A stretch of 64,000 nucleotides of DNA. It comes from Lacrimispora indolis DSM 755 (lineage in GTDB: Bacteria > Bacillota > Clostridia > Lachnospirales > Lachnospiraceae). Positions within the stretch are counted from its first letter, which is position 1. Each line of letters begins with the position of its first letter. The stretch spans positions 5,498,001 to 5,562,000 of the forward strand of contig NZ_AZUI01000001.1 of assembly GCF_000526995.1 (NCBI RefSeq). The letters run 5' to 3'. This document shows, one piece after another, positions 1-9,060 of the stretch. Under the pieces are notes generated by a model. The model saw only the letters and a program-made list of their open reading frames with translations. It was not told where the DNA came from and searched no databases. Made by a program: the position numbers and the translations under genes.

Positions 1-5
1 CATAA

Positions 6-623
6 CTATTTATTATAATTTTTTACACAAAAATACTTTTCCTGTGTAAAGATTTTAGACAGAACAGGTGGTATATTGTCTAATACCGTTTGTTTTGTTA
101 TTTGAAACGCTTTGTTCATACCTAGCATATTGCTAATTTCGCTATTTGATCTCTTATCACTTAGTATCCTGAATAATTGTTGAAAGAATGCTGGCACAGA
201 TACAATCGCTCCATCACGAAGCATATTATCCAAATAAAATCGCATCATATTTTCAAAAGATACTATACCATCTTTATATTCAATCATAAGAAGCTCGCTT
301 TCTCCCGAATATTTCCAGGTGCTATACTGCTCAAGCTCGTTAATAAAATTAATAAACACCCTATCACTAAATGACCAATCAATACCATCTATTTTAGTAA
401 CTACCCTTCCATCAGGATAACTCCCATACCAATAAGCCCCATATCCCGGTAAATAAAAATTTTTACTTTTTCCACTAAGGTGATGGTAATGATTTAGACT
501 TTTCAAGATATCTTCACCTACCTCTAACTCAGGTCTTGTAATAAGAATTCCAATTGTATCTTCTTTAATTTGATTATTATTTATATCTCTTAACATTTCC
601 TGGTATGTAATTGCTTCTAACAT
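6..623 (-). CDS. Hypothetical protein, 205 aa
   Basis: I do not recognise the family. The product is soluble-looking, with no signal peptide or membrane segment. It has an aromatic-rich middle (GYGAYWYGSYPDG, about residues 60-73) and a helical C-terminal half. The start codon at 621-623 is the first ATG after an AT-rich leader, with no strong Shine-Dalgarno sequence. The next gene on the same strand (XRE regulator, 796-1392) ends about 170 bp upstream, so the two could share a transcript. The AT-rich composition matches the rest of the accessory island. Function unknown. Confidence 0.6.
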   Translation of the reverse strand: MLEAITYQEMLRDINNNQIKEDTIGILITRPELEVGEDILKSLNHYHHLSGKSKNFYLPGYGAYWYGSYPDGRVVTKIDGIDWSFSDRVFINFINELEQYSTWKYSGESELLMIEYKDGIVSFENMMRFYLDNMLRDGAIVSVPAFFQQLFRILSDKRSNSEISNMLGMNKAFQITKQTVLDNIPPVLSKIFTQEKYFCVKNYNK

Positions 624-795
624 ATTGTCACCCTATCTCCATATTAAATATAGTATAAAATATCAAATATTCCTTGTTTTATATTTTTATAAATTTTTCT
701 ATAAGATAAAAAATAATACTTATAAAAGATTAATTTATGACCATAATTGAAGTGGCGGTATTTTACTTTAAATCTTGTTTTATTAATACATTTAT

Positions 796-1392
796 TTATG
801 GACTTTCTCTGATAAAATCCTTCAAAAATTCAGGTAAATATTGCTCACATATATCTGCTCGTACTATTGCCTCTCCCCCATATATTAAGAAAACAGTAGC
901 ATCTAGCTCACTATTAATAACCATAGGTTTTCCCATAACTTGTGTACAAGTTTCTATCGCTTCCTTTGGCTTTACTGGTCGTAATCTTCTGATTTCTAAT
1001 TTATATTTATCATCTGCCCATCCTACCCATTGAGTTTGTCCTCCAATATAATCATCTTTCAAATTAATCCAAAAATACGTCGCTTCTTTTTTTATTTCAT
1101 AATTATTCAAACACTTCAAATAATGGCTGTATAATTGATTGTAACCGTCTTCTCCCTTTAATTTATACTCGCGCTCCTCTATCTCTTCTTTATAGCCCTT
1201 CAATCCAAGCAAATAATCTGCGGAAACATTAAAAAATGTTGCAAGTTTAACTAAAGCATAAGTGTCTGGCCTATATCCTCCCTCATACCTTTGTATTGAT
1301 TTCATTGTGACGTCTAACTGTCTTGCAAGATTTTCTTGAGTGAGTCCAGCTGCCACTCTCAATTCTTTTATTTTTTTTGCAAATGACTCCAT
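796..1392 (-). CDS. XRE-family transcriptional regulator
   Basis: The N-terminal 60 residues form a Cro/C1-type helix-turn-helix: LRVAAGLTQENLARQLDV, then SIQRYEGGYRP and the typical end VSADYLLGL. This family binds DNA as a dimer, usually as a repressor in phages, plasmids and islands. The C-terminal 130 residues match nothing I know and may sense a ligand or bind a protein partner. The start at 1390-1392 is preceded by AAAGGAGGGG at good spacing, and a TATAAT-like box lies a short way upstream. The likely target is its own promoter region or nearby island genes, but the sequence does not show which. Confidence 0.85.
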   Translation of the reverse strand: MESFAKKIKELRVAAGLTQENLARQLDVTMKSIQRYEGGYRPDTYALVKLATFFNVSADYLLGLKGYKEEIEEREYKLKGEDGYNQLYSHYLKCLNNYEIKKEATYFWINLKDDYIGGQTQWVGWADDKYKLEIRRLRPVKPKEAIETCTQVMGKPMVINSELDATVFLIYGGEAIVRADICEQYLPEFLKDFIRESP

Positions 1393-1777
1393 ATTTTCCC
1401 CTCCTTTATGCTCTGATTATATCGTATTTGGCACGGGATTAGTAGAGACACTTTTGTCTTAAAAAAGAGAAGGAAATAACTATGGGGGAAATTTAGTCAA
1501 TAAATTCCCAATTAAGATAATTTTTTCACCTCTCCTATTTATTAATTTAAAAAGGTTTTATCTTCAAACATCTTATGCCATCCGTGGACACAGCGAAAAA
1601 ACGGGGCCCAAAATCGCATTTTTCAGCTCCGTTTTTCCTCATTTTCAAGCAAAAAAACACAACATCTTGTGATCTAATCCTGATTTTCGTCCTTATTACT
1701 ACAATATGTCATCCTTATCACCGTTTCAACATTTCTGGAGTGTGTAAAAAAGATTATAGGAAAGCATGATTATGCCT
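1393..1777. other. Intergenic region upstream of XRE gene and IS256 element
   Basis: This stretch has no convincing gene. It contains the promoter and Shine-Dalgarno region of the XRE gene at its left end and AT-rich sequence up to the IS256 left end. A 64-codon open frame at 1575-1769 on the plus strand has no ribosome binding site and no recognisable protein features. Confidence 0.5.
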
Positions 1778-3140
1778 GATGACGTATAATTAATTTCGCA
1801 AATTTAATTTCATAAAAATAGACATGGTCTATAGCCGTTTGGTAGAATTAAGTTACCACACAAAATACTCTCAAAGGAGGCTATAGAACATGTCTGATAA
1901 TATTATACAATTAAATCAGGAACTTATCCATAACGAATTGAAAGATTTAGTACGCAACAGCGTTGAGGAAACCCTCAATGCCTTGCTGGATCATGAAGCA
2001 GAAGAACTCGTTAATGCGGAAAAATACGAACGTTCCGGTGAACGCAAGGGATATCGTTCCGGCCATTACAGCAGGAACTTTCAAACCACAGCTGGTGAGG
2101 TCAAATTAAAGATGCCAAAGCTAAAGGGTGTTCCGTTCGAAACTGCCATTATTGAACGCTATCGCCGCAGAGAATGCTCCGTAGAAGAGGCTCTCATTGA
2201 AATGTATCTCGCGGGTGTTTCTGTTCGCCGTGTTGAAGATATCACCGAGGCATTATGGGGAACTAAAATTTCACCTGGAACAATAAGTAATCTTAATAAA
2301 AAAGCTTATGAACACATTGAAACATGGAGAAGCCGCAAACTTAGCGGTTCTTATCCATATGTTTATGTTGACGGTGTTTACTTAAAGCGCAGCTGGGGTG
2401 GTGAAGTTCAAAATGTCTCTATCCTTGTTGCTATTGGTGTCAATGAAGATGGATGCCGTGAAATCATTGGCACAGCAGAAGGTATGAAAGAAGATCGTGA
2501 AAGCTGGAGGACATTCTTTGTATGGTTAAAAGAACGTGGCCTGGCTGGAGTGCGCCTAATTATTGGTGATAAATGCCTTGGGATGCTCGAATCCATTCCA
2601 GAAGTATTTCCGGATGCAAAGTATCAAAGATGTACGGTTCACTTCTATCGGAATATATTTTCGGCCACTCCTCGTAATAAGATGAAAGAAGTCTCTATGC
2701 TGCTAAAGGCTATTCATGCTCAAGAGTGTAAGGTATCTGCAAAGGAAAAGGCAAAACAAGTAGCTGATAAACTTCGCGAGATGAAATTAGCTTCGGCAGC
2801 TAAAAAGGTCGAAGACGGAATCGAGGAAACCCTTACATACATGGATTTTCCTAGCCAGCACTGGACTAGAATTCGCACCAACAACACCATCGAAAGACTT
2901 AATAGGGAAATCAAACGTAGAACCCGGGCAATTGGCGCTTTTCCTGATGGGCAAAGTGCTTTAATGCTTGTATGTGCCAGACTACGACACGTAGCAGGGA
3001 CCCAATGGGGTACAAAGCGCTACATGAATATGGAGCATCTAAAAGAAATGGATCTCCAAAACGAGTCTGATATCATAGCCGGCTAACTACCGGCTACCAG
3101 ACGGTTGAAATACAATTTGCGAAAAAATCTTGACACTATC
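1778..3140 (+). mobile_element. IS256-family insertion sequence
   Basis: The element is about 1.36 kb with one transposase gene, a normal size for IS256. Imperfect terminal inverted repeats are visible at 1778-1812 and 3106-3140. The best shared core is TTTCGCAAATT followed by TTTCA, and both ends begin with GAT. No matching 8-9 bp target duplication was found in the flanks (TTATGCCT against TAAGAGGA), so either an end is misplaced or flanking DNA has rearranged. On the right the element directly abuts a short truncated reading frame (3138-3285, minus). Confidence 0.8.
1890..3086 (+). CDS. IS256-family (mutator-type) transposase
   Basis: This 398-residue protein has the usual family length. 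The DDE catalytic residues fit D161 (YVYVDGVYLK), D227 (IIGDKCLG) and E335 (NNTIERLNREIKRRTR). The C/H pair of the insertion domain is C248 and H251 (QRCTVH). The C-terminal signature from NNTIERLN through RAIGAFPDG is strongly conserved in the family. The start ATG is preceded by AAAGGAGG. The gene appears intact, so the element may still move. IS256 transposases act by copy-out/paste-in through a circular intermediate (family knowledge). Confidence 0.95.
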   Translation: MSDNIIQLNQELIHNELKDLVRNSVEETLNALLDHEAEELVNAEKYERSGERKGYRSGHYSRNFQTTAGEVKLKMPKLKGVPFETAIIERYRRRECSVEEALIEMYLAGVSVRRVEDITEALWGTKISPGTISNLNKKAYEHIETWRSRKLSGSYPYVYVDGVYLKRSWGGEVQNVSILVAIGVNEDGCREIIGTAEGMKEDRESWRTFFVWLKERGLAGVRLIIGDKCLGMLESIPEVFPDAKYQRCTVHFYRNIFSATPRNKMKEVSMLLKAIHAQECKVSAKEKAKQVADKLREMKLASAAKKVEDGIEETLTYMDFPSQHWTRIRTNNTIERLNREIKRRTRAIGAFPDGQSALMLVCARLRHVAGTQWGTKRYMNMEHLKEMDLQNESDIIAG

Positions 3141-3285
3141 TAAGAGGATACTCTTTTCTGGCCTGCAGGATATCTTTTTCGCTAACCTCTAATTGTTTTA
3201 AACAACTGAGTAAATCGAATGACTCTACATATCTTCTAGCTATATTTCTATCCCTAGTTTCTCTTGGTCTTATAGAAAAATCCAT
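3138..3285 (-). pseudogene. Short gene fragment truncated at the IS256 end
   Basis: Reading from ATG at 3283-3285 gives about 48 residues starting MDFSIRPRETRDRNIARRY with a helical, charged composition. The frame runs straight into the IS256 right end and stops there. No continuation was found on the other side of the element. It looks like the 5' end of a small gene cut by the insertion. No family was recognised and no strong ribosome binding site is present. Confidence 0.3.
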
Positions 3286-3442
3286 TAGTCAATAAATTTC
3301 CTTCCTCAATTCATATTCATATAATGATTCAACGATATTTTCTCTATAAAGTTTTCTATTAAGATACATAAAGTCATTATACACCATTATTAAGAAGGAT
3401 TACAACTGAATGAAAGTAAGTGTCAAATAAGTTGGTGTATAG

Positions 3443-3480
3443 AAAAACAGACAGCCCCTGTTTATAATTGAAGGCTGTCA
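3443..3480 (-). terminator. Rho-independent terminator of the left IS66 remnant
   Basis: On the minus strand a hairpin (ACAGCCTT pairing with the following GGGCTGT) is followed by TTTTT. It lies directly after the stop codon of the minus-strand IS66 fragment. The inverted partner copy carries an equivalent terminator at 4208-4247. Confidence 0.7.
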
Positions 3481-3481
3481 G

Positions 3482-3886
3482 TTAACGGCAAAGTTTTTGA
3501 ATAATCGGATCCCATGGCATATATGCTTCCAGATATTCTGGATATTCAAGGAATGAAGTTCCGGGAATATTGCTGAGAATGAATTGGATATACTTCCATG
3601 GATTTAATCCATTGGCTTTGGCCGTTTCAATTAGAGTATAGATACCAGCACTTGCTTCTGCTCCTTTGGGACTTCCTGAGAACAGCCAGTTCTTCCGGCC
3701 AATTGTAAATGGCCGGATGCTATTCTCTGCCAGATTGTTTGATATGCTGCAGTTGCCATTAAGAAGATAATTCATCAGTCCTTCTTTTTGGTTATTCGCA
3801 TACTGAATGGATTTACCCAGTCTGGAACTCACAAGGACTTTCGGTGAGGTCTCTTTTACCCACGACCAAATTGGAAAAGCATTCAC
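3482..3886 (-). pseudogene. IS66-type transposase (TnpC), C-terminal fragment, minus copy
   Basis: About 134 codons encode only the C-terminal third of an IS66 TnpC. The family signature NNLAENSIRPFTIGRKNWLF carries the catalytic glutamate and is followed by GAEASAGIYTLIETAKANGL. The normal protein exceeds 450 residues, so the N-terminal two thirds (zinc finger and the first two catalytic aspartates) are missing. The first 10-20 codons probably come from junction sequence. It lies head-to-head with a second, diverged fragment of the same element on the plus strand, forming a large inverted repeat. It is a different IS66 subtype from the intact copy at 18.7-21.6 kb. Confidence 0.85.
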
Positions 3887-4208
3887 TTATGCAGCCAATC
3901 AGAAAGCAGGACTTATCATTACCTGCTGGATGGGAACTGCATCATATCAAAATAACCTGGAGGAAAATAGTATTCGTCCTTTTACAATTGGCAGAGAGAA
4001 CAGGATGTTCTCTGGTAGCCCCAAAGGTGCGGAGGCAAGCGCTGTAATATACACCCTGATTGAAACAGCAAAGGTCAATGGTCTGAGTCCAATGAAATAA
4101 ATCCAGTTTATTCTTGATGATATTCCCGGAACTTCGTTTTTGGAATATCCGGAATACCTGGAAGAATACATGCTCTGGAATCCGCTGATCCAGAAACTGT
4201 GTCGATAG
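3860..4208 (+). pseudogene. IS66-type transposase (TnpC), C-terminal fragment, plus copy
   Basis: The plus-strand frame from about 3866 encodes the same C-terminal IS66 segment as the neighbouring minus-strand fragment (NNLEENSIRPFTIGREN, then GAEASAVIYTLIETAKVNGL). A nonsense TAA at 4098-4100 replaces the tyrosine codon found in the other copy (WKYIQF against MK-stop-IQF). The frame then continues to the natural stop at 4206-4208 with TSFLEYPEYLEEYM and ends IQKLCR. It is truncated at the 5' side exactly where the inverted copy begins. Confidence 0.85.
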
Positions 4209-4247
4209 AGTCAACCTTTAATTATAATGGAAGGTTGGCTCTTTTTT
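4208..4247 (+). terminator. Rho-independent terminator of the right IS66 remnant
   Basis: GAGTCAACCTT pairs with AAGGTTGGCTC (one G-T wobble) and is followed by TTTTTT. It overlaps the stop codon of the plus-strand IS66 remnant and mirrors the terminator of the inverted copy. Confidence 0.75.
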
Positions 4248-4372
4248 AATACATGACTTTATCTGACGCTTACTTTGCAAATTCAATTCTGGTATCAGTA
4301 TTGATATTAACGGATAAGAGATCAGGTTTCCCTGAAGAAATTCGACAGGGTGACTTGCCCTCTTTATTTTTG

Positions 4373-5506
4373 TTACTCCCTAAGATAGAGTTTATTCAAA
4401 CTCTTATCATCAAATATTGGTTCCATTATTGTAGGTGTATCTTTTGCGAAATCTTCTGGTATTTTCCCGCTAATTCTATTAATAACGGCTTTGCCGTCGG
4501 CGTTTACAATATGAATTTCGTCAAACACCTGCCTTGATATCTGAAAACTTAGAAGGCAATCATCGATATATTTTCCATAGCTCGTGTCAAGTCGTGTTTT
4601 ATATCCATTGAAAATTATTTTATTAATTATTCCACTACTATCAGAGAGAAACACTGCTGCCACCATACGCAATGCCAAATTGTAAATCATGCCGTTATAT
4701 ATATTCTTGGCCTCATCACGTTTTAACTGGATAGGAATAATTTCATCATCTCTTATATTGAATTTATAATCAGAATAAGGCAAGGAATCGATAACCGGCA
4801 ACTCTCCATTAATCACAAGAAGCCCCTCCCTATAGAACACGGTGTTGTTTGGTTGAAATCCCATGTAATATCCACGTGTTTTCTTGCTATCCTTACTTAA
4901 AACATAAAGGATATATTCCATAACCTCACTCGGTTTACCATCATGGCAATCTTTCTGCCTGCTGTCAATTCCTGCATTAAACTGGGCCTGTTCCGCTTCA
5001 TAAGAAATTTTTCCTTGCTCATACTCTTGAACCCACTTGTTATATTCTTTTTTCGCCAGATCCTCTAATTGGATTCTATTTACTTTTCGCTTTGGGAAGA
5101 CTGACTCAATAAAAGCAATTCTCTTCGGAACCTTCAGGTCTTTCTTCATTATATCCAAGTTAGGAGTTTGATGAATTTGAGTGTACCTTCTGACACGTTT
5201 AAGGCTTTCATAGTATTCCGGAACAGAGGCTTCCGTGACTCCAATTAGAAGTCTGTGCTTTATAGCAGATAAATCTTTAGAGCACTGGCGGCTTAATCTA
5301 TATGCTTCTTCTTGTCGTTCAAATTGATATCTCTCTTGTTCGATTTTTTCTTGTTCTTTTTCCCACTTTATTTGTTCAGCACCCCATTTTTTATACTGAG
5401 TTTCTATTTTTTTATTCAGGGCACTTTCAGTTGTTGCGGTAATTTTAGCATGCTCGCCCGTGTAAGGATTCCCTATGGTTTCTACCAGTTTTTTCTTTCC
5501 AGCCAC
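4373..5506 (-). CDS. Restriction-associated protein resembling the N-terminal region of Mrr-type enzymes
   Basis: This protein of about 377 residues has a strongly charged coiled-coil region (about 35-75, rich in KWEKEQEKIEQERYQFE). The C-terminal half pattern (EIIPIQLKRDEAKNIYNGMIYN, then IINKIIFNGYKTRLD, then DCLLSFQISRQVFDEI) resembles the region preceding the Mrr-type nuclease domain in clostridial restriction endonucleases. That link is from memory and is an inference. No PD-(D/E)XK motif is visible, so the nuclease domain appears absent. I chose the GTG at 5504-5506 because GGGAGG sits 7 bases before it. An in-frame ATG at 5522-5524 has no such site. Confidence 0.55.
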   Translation of the reverse strand: MAGKKKLVETIGNPYTGEHAKITATTESALNKKIETQYKKWGAEQIKWEKEQEKIEQERYQFERQEEAYRLSRQCSKDLSAIKHRLLIGVTEASVPEYYESLKRVRRYTQIHQTPNLDIMKKDLKVPKRIAFIESVFPKRKVNRIQLEDLAKKEYNKWVQEYEQGKISYEAEQAQFNAGIDSRQKDCHDGKPSEVMEYILYVLSKDSKKTRGYYMGFQPNNTVFYREGLLVINGELPVIDSLPYSDYKFNIRDDEIIPIQLKRDEAKNIYNGMIYNLALRMVAAVFLSDSSGIINKIIFNGYKTRLDTSYGKYIDDCLLSFQISRQVFDEIHIVNADGKAVINRISGKIPEDFAKDTPTIMEPIFDDKSLNKLYLRE

Positions 5507-5524
5507 ACGACCACCTCCCAGCAT

Positions 5525-5862
5525 TCATCCTCGACACCATCATCTAATCCGGGAACTCAACTCTCGCCGACACCTAAATCACTGTCTCAATAGACGACAT
5601 CTAAATCAACGACTCAACTATTCGGCTCATTCTTCATAATCAGCCGGTAGCGCTGTTTCCACAGAGCGAACTGCTAAGTTTCCAATCCTAATAAATCTCA
5701 CCGAAAGCGGTTCAAAACGCCCTGTTTTACGCTATTCTCACCCGGTCTTAACATCAGACAAACGGTTTCAACATGTGTTGATATATACTGTTTATACCAC
5801 ATGACAAAATAGGCCCTCACCCCGTTAATTTGATTGAAATCCTATATGATGAGAGGAAAAGC
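5525..5862. other. Gene-free stretch before the IS21 element
   Basis: About 340 bp upstream of the restriction-associated gene. No intact gene was seen. A short minus-strand run (QFALWKQRYRLIMKNE, about 5620-5670) hints at decayed coding sequence. The right end carries TGAAATCCTAT (5835-5845), whose exact complement lies beyond the IS21 element at 8648-8658. Confidence 0.4.
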
Positions 5863-5962
5863 TGAGTATTCCGTCTGAAATGAGCACCCTTTTCGGAAAT
5901 TTAGAGCACCTTTTTCCGGAAAAGCGGTGCATGCCTTTCCGGAGCCGAGTGCAGTTAGCTGA

Positions 5963-6160
5963 TTAGTACTCAGATGGAATCTCTATTCCGTGCTCCGTTA
6001 AAAGTGCCTGTAACTGTTCGATGTAATTTCGCAGGTGCTGGATTTCTATCCAGTTGCCATGACATAGTTCATCAGCTTCTTCTAATTCGTGGCGGGTTAA
6101 TTCGTAATCAGTCCATTTAATACATTTATTGTTCTTGCTGAATGCACAATAGTTAGTCAT
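5963..6160 (-). CDS. Small IS21-associated protein, 65 aa
   Basis: The gene starts at ATG 6158-6160, overlapping the last codons of istB, with AAAGGAG at correct spacing. An upstream in-frame ATG at 6191-6193 would lie within istB and lacks such a site. The product (MTNYCAFSKNNKCIKWTDYEL at its start) is acidic and helical with two early cysteines. It sits inside the element and is translationally coupled to istB. I believe similar small downstream genes occur in clostridial IS21 elements, but I cannot name a function. Confidence 0.55.
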   Translation of the reverse strand: MTNYCAFSKNNKCIKWTDYELTRHELEEADELCHGNWIEIQHLRNYIEQLQALLTEHGIEIPSEY

Positions 6161-6932
6161 TGGCAGCTCCTTTCCGGGAAGCTTTGATGCCATGACGTTC
6201 CCTCATAGATACACGACCGTCAATCATTACTTCATAGGAGTTATGAATAATCCGGTCAATGATTGCTCCGCAGATAGTAGCATCGCAATCACTTCCAATA
6301 CGGCTGTACCAGCCTTTCGGTTCAAACTGTGTGCAGAAGATAACGGAACTTTTTACACTGCGTGCTTCAATGATTTCGAGAAGCTCCCGTGTCTGCTCGG
6401 TGGATACCGGGCTTAAAAGGAATTCATCCAGAATCAAAAGGTCGATTTTCTGGTACGCCTTGATTACTTTTTTCAGAGTATCATCACCATGCGCAACTGC
6501 CAGTTCGTTTAACAGGTCCGACAAGCGGACATAACGGACTTTTATAAAATTCCGGCAGGCTGCTATACCAAGTGCACAGGCAATGTATGTTTTTCCGTTC
6601 CCGGATGCACCTTTCATAATGATATGATGGTTATCTGAAATATACCGGCATATAGAGAATTCCAACATCTGGCCTTTGTCCAGATTTCTGTCCAAGTGAT
6701 ACTCAACGGCTTCCATGCACGCATTCGGATAACGGAATTCTGTATTAGGGATAAGCTTTTGCAACTTTGTATTTTTTCACTTGTCCCATTCCTTGTCGAC
6801 CAGCATTCCAAAACGGTCTTCAAAGGATAAAGCCTGATAGGTATCAGGGTCTGAGCACTGGCTTTCAAAAGCGTCTGACATTACAGATAAGCGCATATCG
6901 TGTAGTTTATCTATTGTTGACTGGCGAATCAT
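6153..6932 (-). pseudogene. istB: IstB-like ATP-binding transposition helper, nonsense-disrupted
   Basis: The full frame from ATG at 6930-6932 would give about 259 residues starting MIRQSTIDKLHDMRLSVM. An in-frame TGA at 6777-6779 (codon 52, between EWDK and KNTKL) interrupts it. The rest is intact and shows Walker A GASGNGKT and Walker B LLILDEF of the AAA+ IstB family, which selects targets for IstA. The start overlaps the istA stop codon, the usual coupling in IS21. Initiation at an internal TTG (6762-6764) could give a 203-residue product that keeps the ATPase core but lacks the N-terminal region. Confidence 0.88.
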
Positions 6933-8479
6933 CAGCGGTCACCTCCTTCGTAGTAAGAAGCGCCTCTGGTAATGCCATACTTGGAGCTTTCTTTGTTTGA
7001 TAAGTTACCGGATTCTGATTCCAATGCCACTTTGCCCTGACCGTTTTTCAGAATAGTGCTGATATTTTTCAGACTTGGGCTCGGTGTGTAGCTGAGCGCT
7101 TTGGCACAGGTGTTTTCCAGACGTTCCATACCATAACGGTCAGCAAGCTTCATCAACGATGCACAGGATTTATATCCCTGTTGCTCCACTTTATGCATAT
7201 ATAAAAAATGTTTTACTACAATGAGGGTGTAATGACCGACATTCCTGCCCCAGTCAAGAAAACTTTCCGTGTTGTATTCAAAATATTTTCTGTGATTTTC
7301 CGGCATGTGTTCCGGCATGTAAATTGAATCATGCGAATACGCTTTACGCACGTGAGCTGCTATACGGTTGTTATGATAGAAGACTTCGATACTATTTTCA
7401 GTAATACGGATGTCTACTTTCTTACCAATAAATTCATATGGAACAGAGTACTTGCAATTCCCGACAGTTAGGAGATAATCTGGTTGTATGGTGGCAGCCC
7501 CCCAGACAGCCGTTTCATACGGGGAAGCGGGTAATGGCATGAGGAAGTCCTTTTCTTCTTCGATAAATGCAGACAACCGGCTTCCTTTCTTTTTCTGGAA
7601 AGGTTTTGCATTGAATTCTTCCAGCTTTTCACGAATGGCTTTGTTGAGTTCATCAAAGGTGAAGAACTTCCGGTTTCTAAGAGCTGCTAAAATTCATGTT
7701 TCAAGTACCTTTATGGTACCCTCTGCATTGGGTTTGTCCTTGGGCTTTACCGGTCTGGCGGGAATGATTGCAGTTCCATAATGTTCCGCCATTTCATAGT
7801 AGGAACGGTTGAGTACAAGCTCTGTCCATGTGTTCTTAATAACACCGGTTTTTAGATTGTCTGGTACGAGAATGCGGGTCACACCACCAAAGAAAGAATA
7901 CGCATGAACATGTGCGCCTATCTAGTGGTTGGATTTCATATCTGAAAAAGCCTCTGCATATCCGTACAAACTGCACGGAAGTACGGCAACAAATATATAG
8001 GCAGGTATATCGCGACAACTGGCGACGTCGTAAACCTTAAGGGTATCGCCAACCCAGTCTACTTCCAGAGTTTCTCCGGGTTTGCGTTTAATTCTAAGAG
8101 TTGCTTTCTTTGATGCGGCATAAGCATGATACTTGTCGTTAAACTGCGTGTGCTGGTACGGAATAGTATGTTCCGCCTCGCATTTGGCACAGTATTCCGT
8201 CCACAAGAGAGAAAGTGATAGACCGGGCTTAGCCAGCTCATGATAGACATACTCGTAATCCGGGAGCCCCCTTCCTTCATTGCTGCCTCTGTTCGGATAA
8301 AACAGATGCTCAATGTCACTGTTAGTCAGTGCATCTGGGATAGGCCATCCCAAAGAATGTGTTTCTGCAAGCTTAAGTACTTCAGAAACCGTGTTACGTG
8401 AACAACACAAGCTGTTCGTAATCGCAAGATTGCTTAAGGCCAGACTTTTTAGTCTGATGATTTCTCGATAATCAATCAT
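6932..8479 (-). pseudogene. istA: IstA-like transposase, two nonsense codons
   Basis: The frame from ATG 8477-8479 to the stop overlapping istB would encode about 515 residues. It has an N-terminal helix-turn-helix (SNLAITNSLCCSRNTVSEVLKL) and DDE motifs at LEVDWVGDTLKV and TRILVPDNLKTG, with the glutamate in NAEGTIKVLE. TAG at 7922-7924 and TGA at 7694-7696 interrupt the frame, each fitting a TGG tryptophan codon changed by one base. No frameshift is present, so decay is recent or light. The family integrates by cut-and-paste from a circular or tandem intermediate. Confidence 0.9.
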
Positions 8480-8769
8480 GGTTATCGACCTCCTTAATGA
8501 ATTTACACATTTTCATGTGCATGGATTCATTATAGAGGATTGCACTCTGGAGCGGAAACACCTGCTCTGAACCCCCGGATTTATGTGCTCTGAAATTTCG
8601 GAAAGAGTGCACTATTTAAACGGAATATCCAGAAAAGCTACTTCTTGATAGGATTTCAGCCCTTGGCTCATGATATCCCCTACCTATTTAAGTATATTAT
8701 AAACAGGCGATATTTTCGTCCGTCTTTCACACGATTATAATAACTTCATTGGGCCCCCTCCGTACACCA

Positions 8770-9036
8770 TTCTCAGTTCTCCATATACATGATCCCAGTT
8801 ACGGATTTGTATCCGCACTTTTCTGTGACTCGCTCCAACTATTCTAAAGTCTTTTTTTACATAAATATCTGATATATCTTTAAGTCTGCAGCAAAAGACT
8901 CACACTCCTAATCAGGCACATTTTAATGTTTTCGTACCTAGTGGATGTAGCACTCACATTCTGTTTTAGGATAAATAATAGCTATTACCTCCTTGATTCC
9001 AGTCAGTCCATGTGCGCAGATGATAACGATATTTTT
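8770..9036 (-). pseudogene. Decayed IS256-family transposase remnant
   Basis: Reading the minus strand from about 9036 gives KNIVIICAHGLTGIKEVIA, then IIYPKTEC, then YIH and VRKH, then SFAADLK and LERVTEKCGYKS, broken by several stop codons. This follows the central IS256 pattern (DGL-GF, FPKT, C-HQ-RN, F--DLK, E-KWG). It is unrelated in detail to the intact IS256 at 1.8-3.1 kb and heavily mutated, so it marks an older insertion. It fills most of the gap between the IS21 element and the next gene. Confidence 0.65.
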
Positions 9037-9060
9037 TATCCCCTCCCCCGATTCTTTAGA

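Larger units (their letters stand above)
5863..8631 (-). mobile_element. IS21-family insertion sequence with 7-bp target duplication
   Basis: The element is 2769 bp with TG...CA ends. The left end TGAGTATTCCGTCTGAAA and the reverse complement of the right end TGGATATTCCGTTTAAAT match as terminal inverted repeats. Further internal repeats contain GAAATTTAGAGCAC and its counterpart GAAATTTCAGAGCAC. The flanks GAAAAGC at 5856-5862 and 8632-8638 form a perfect 7-bp direct repeat, inside the size range known for IS21. It carries istA, istB and a small third gene, all on the minus strand. Both transposition genes contain nonsense codons, so this copy is dead unless helped in trans. Confidence 0.92.

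Noticed and set aside
1575..1769. 64-codon open frame on the plus strand
   Set aside because: No ribosome binding site, low-complexity hydrophobic end and no recognisable features. It ends just before the IS256 left end.
1762..3150. Target duplication around the IS256 element
   Set aside because: Flanks TTATGCCT and TAAGAGGA do not match, so no duplication can be claimed.
6614..6868. 84-codon frame overlapping istB on the minus strand
   Set aside because: It is an out-of-frame shadow of istB. The true istB frame runs through the TGA at 6777-6779.
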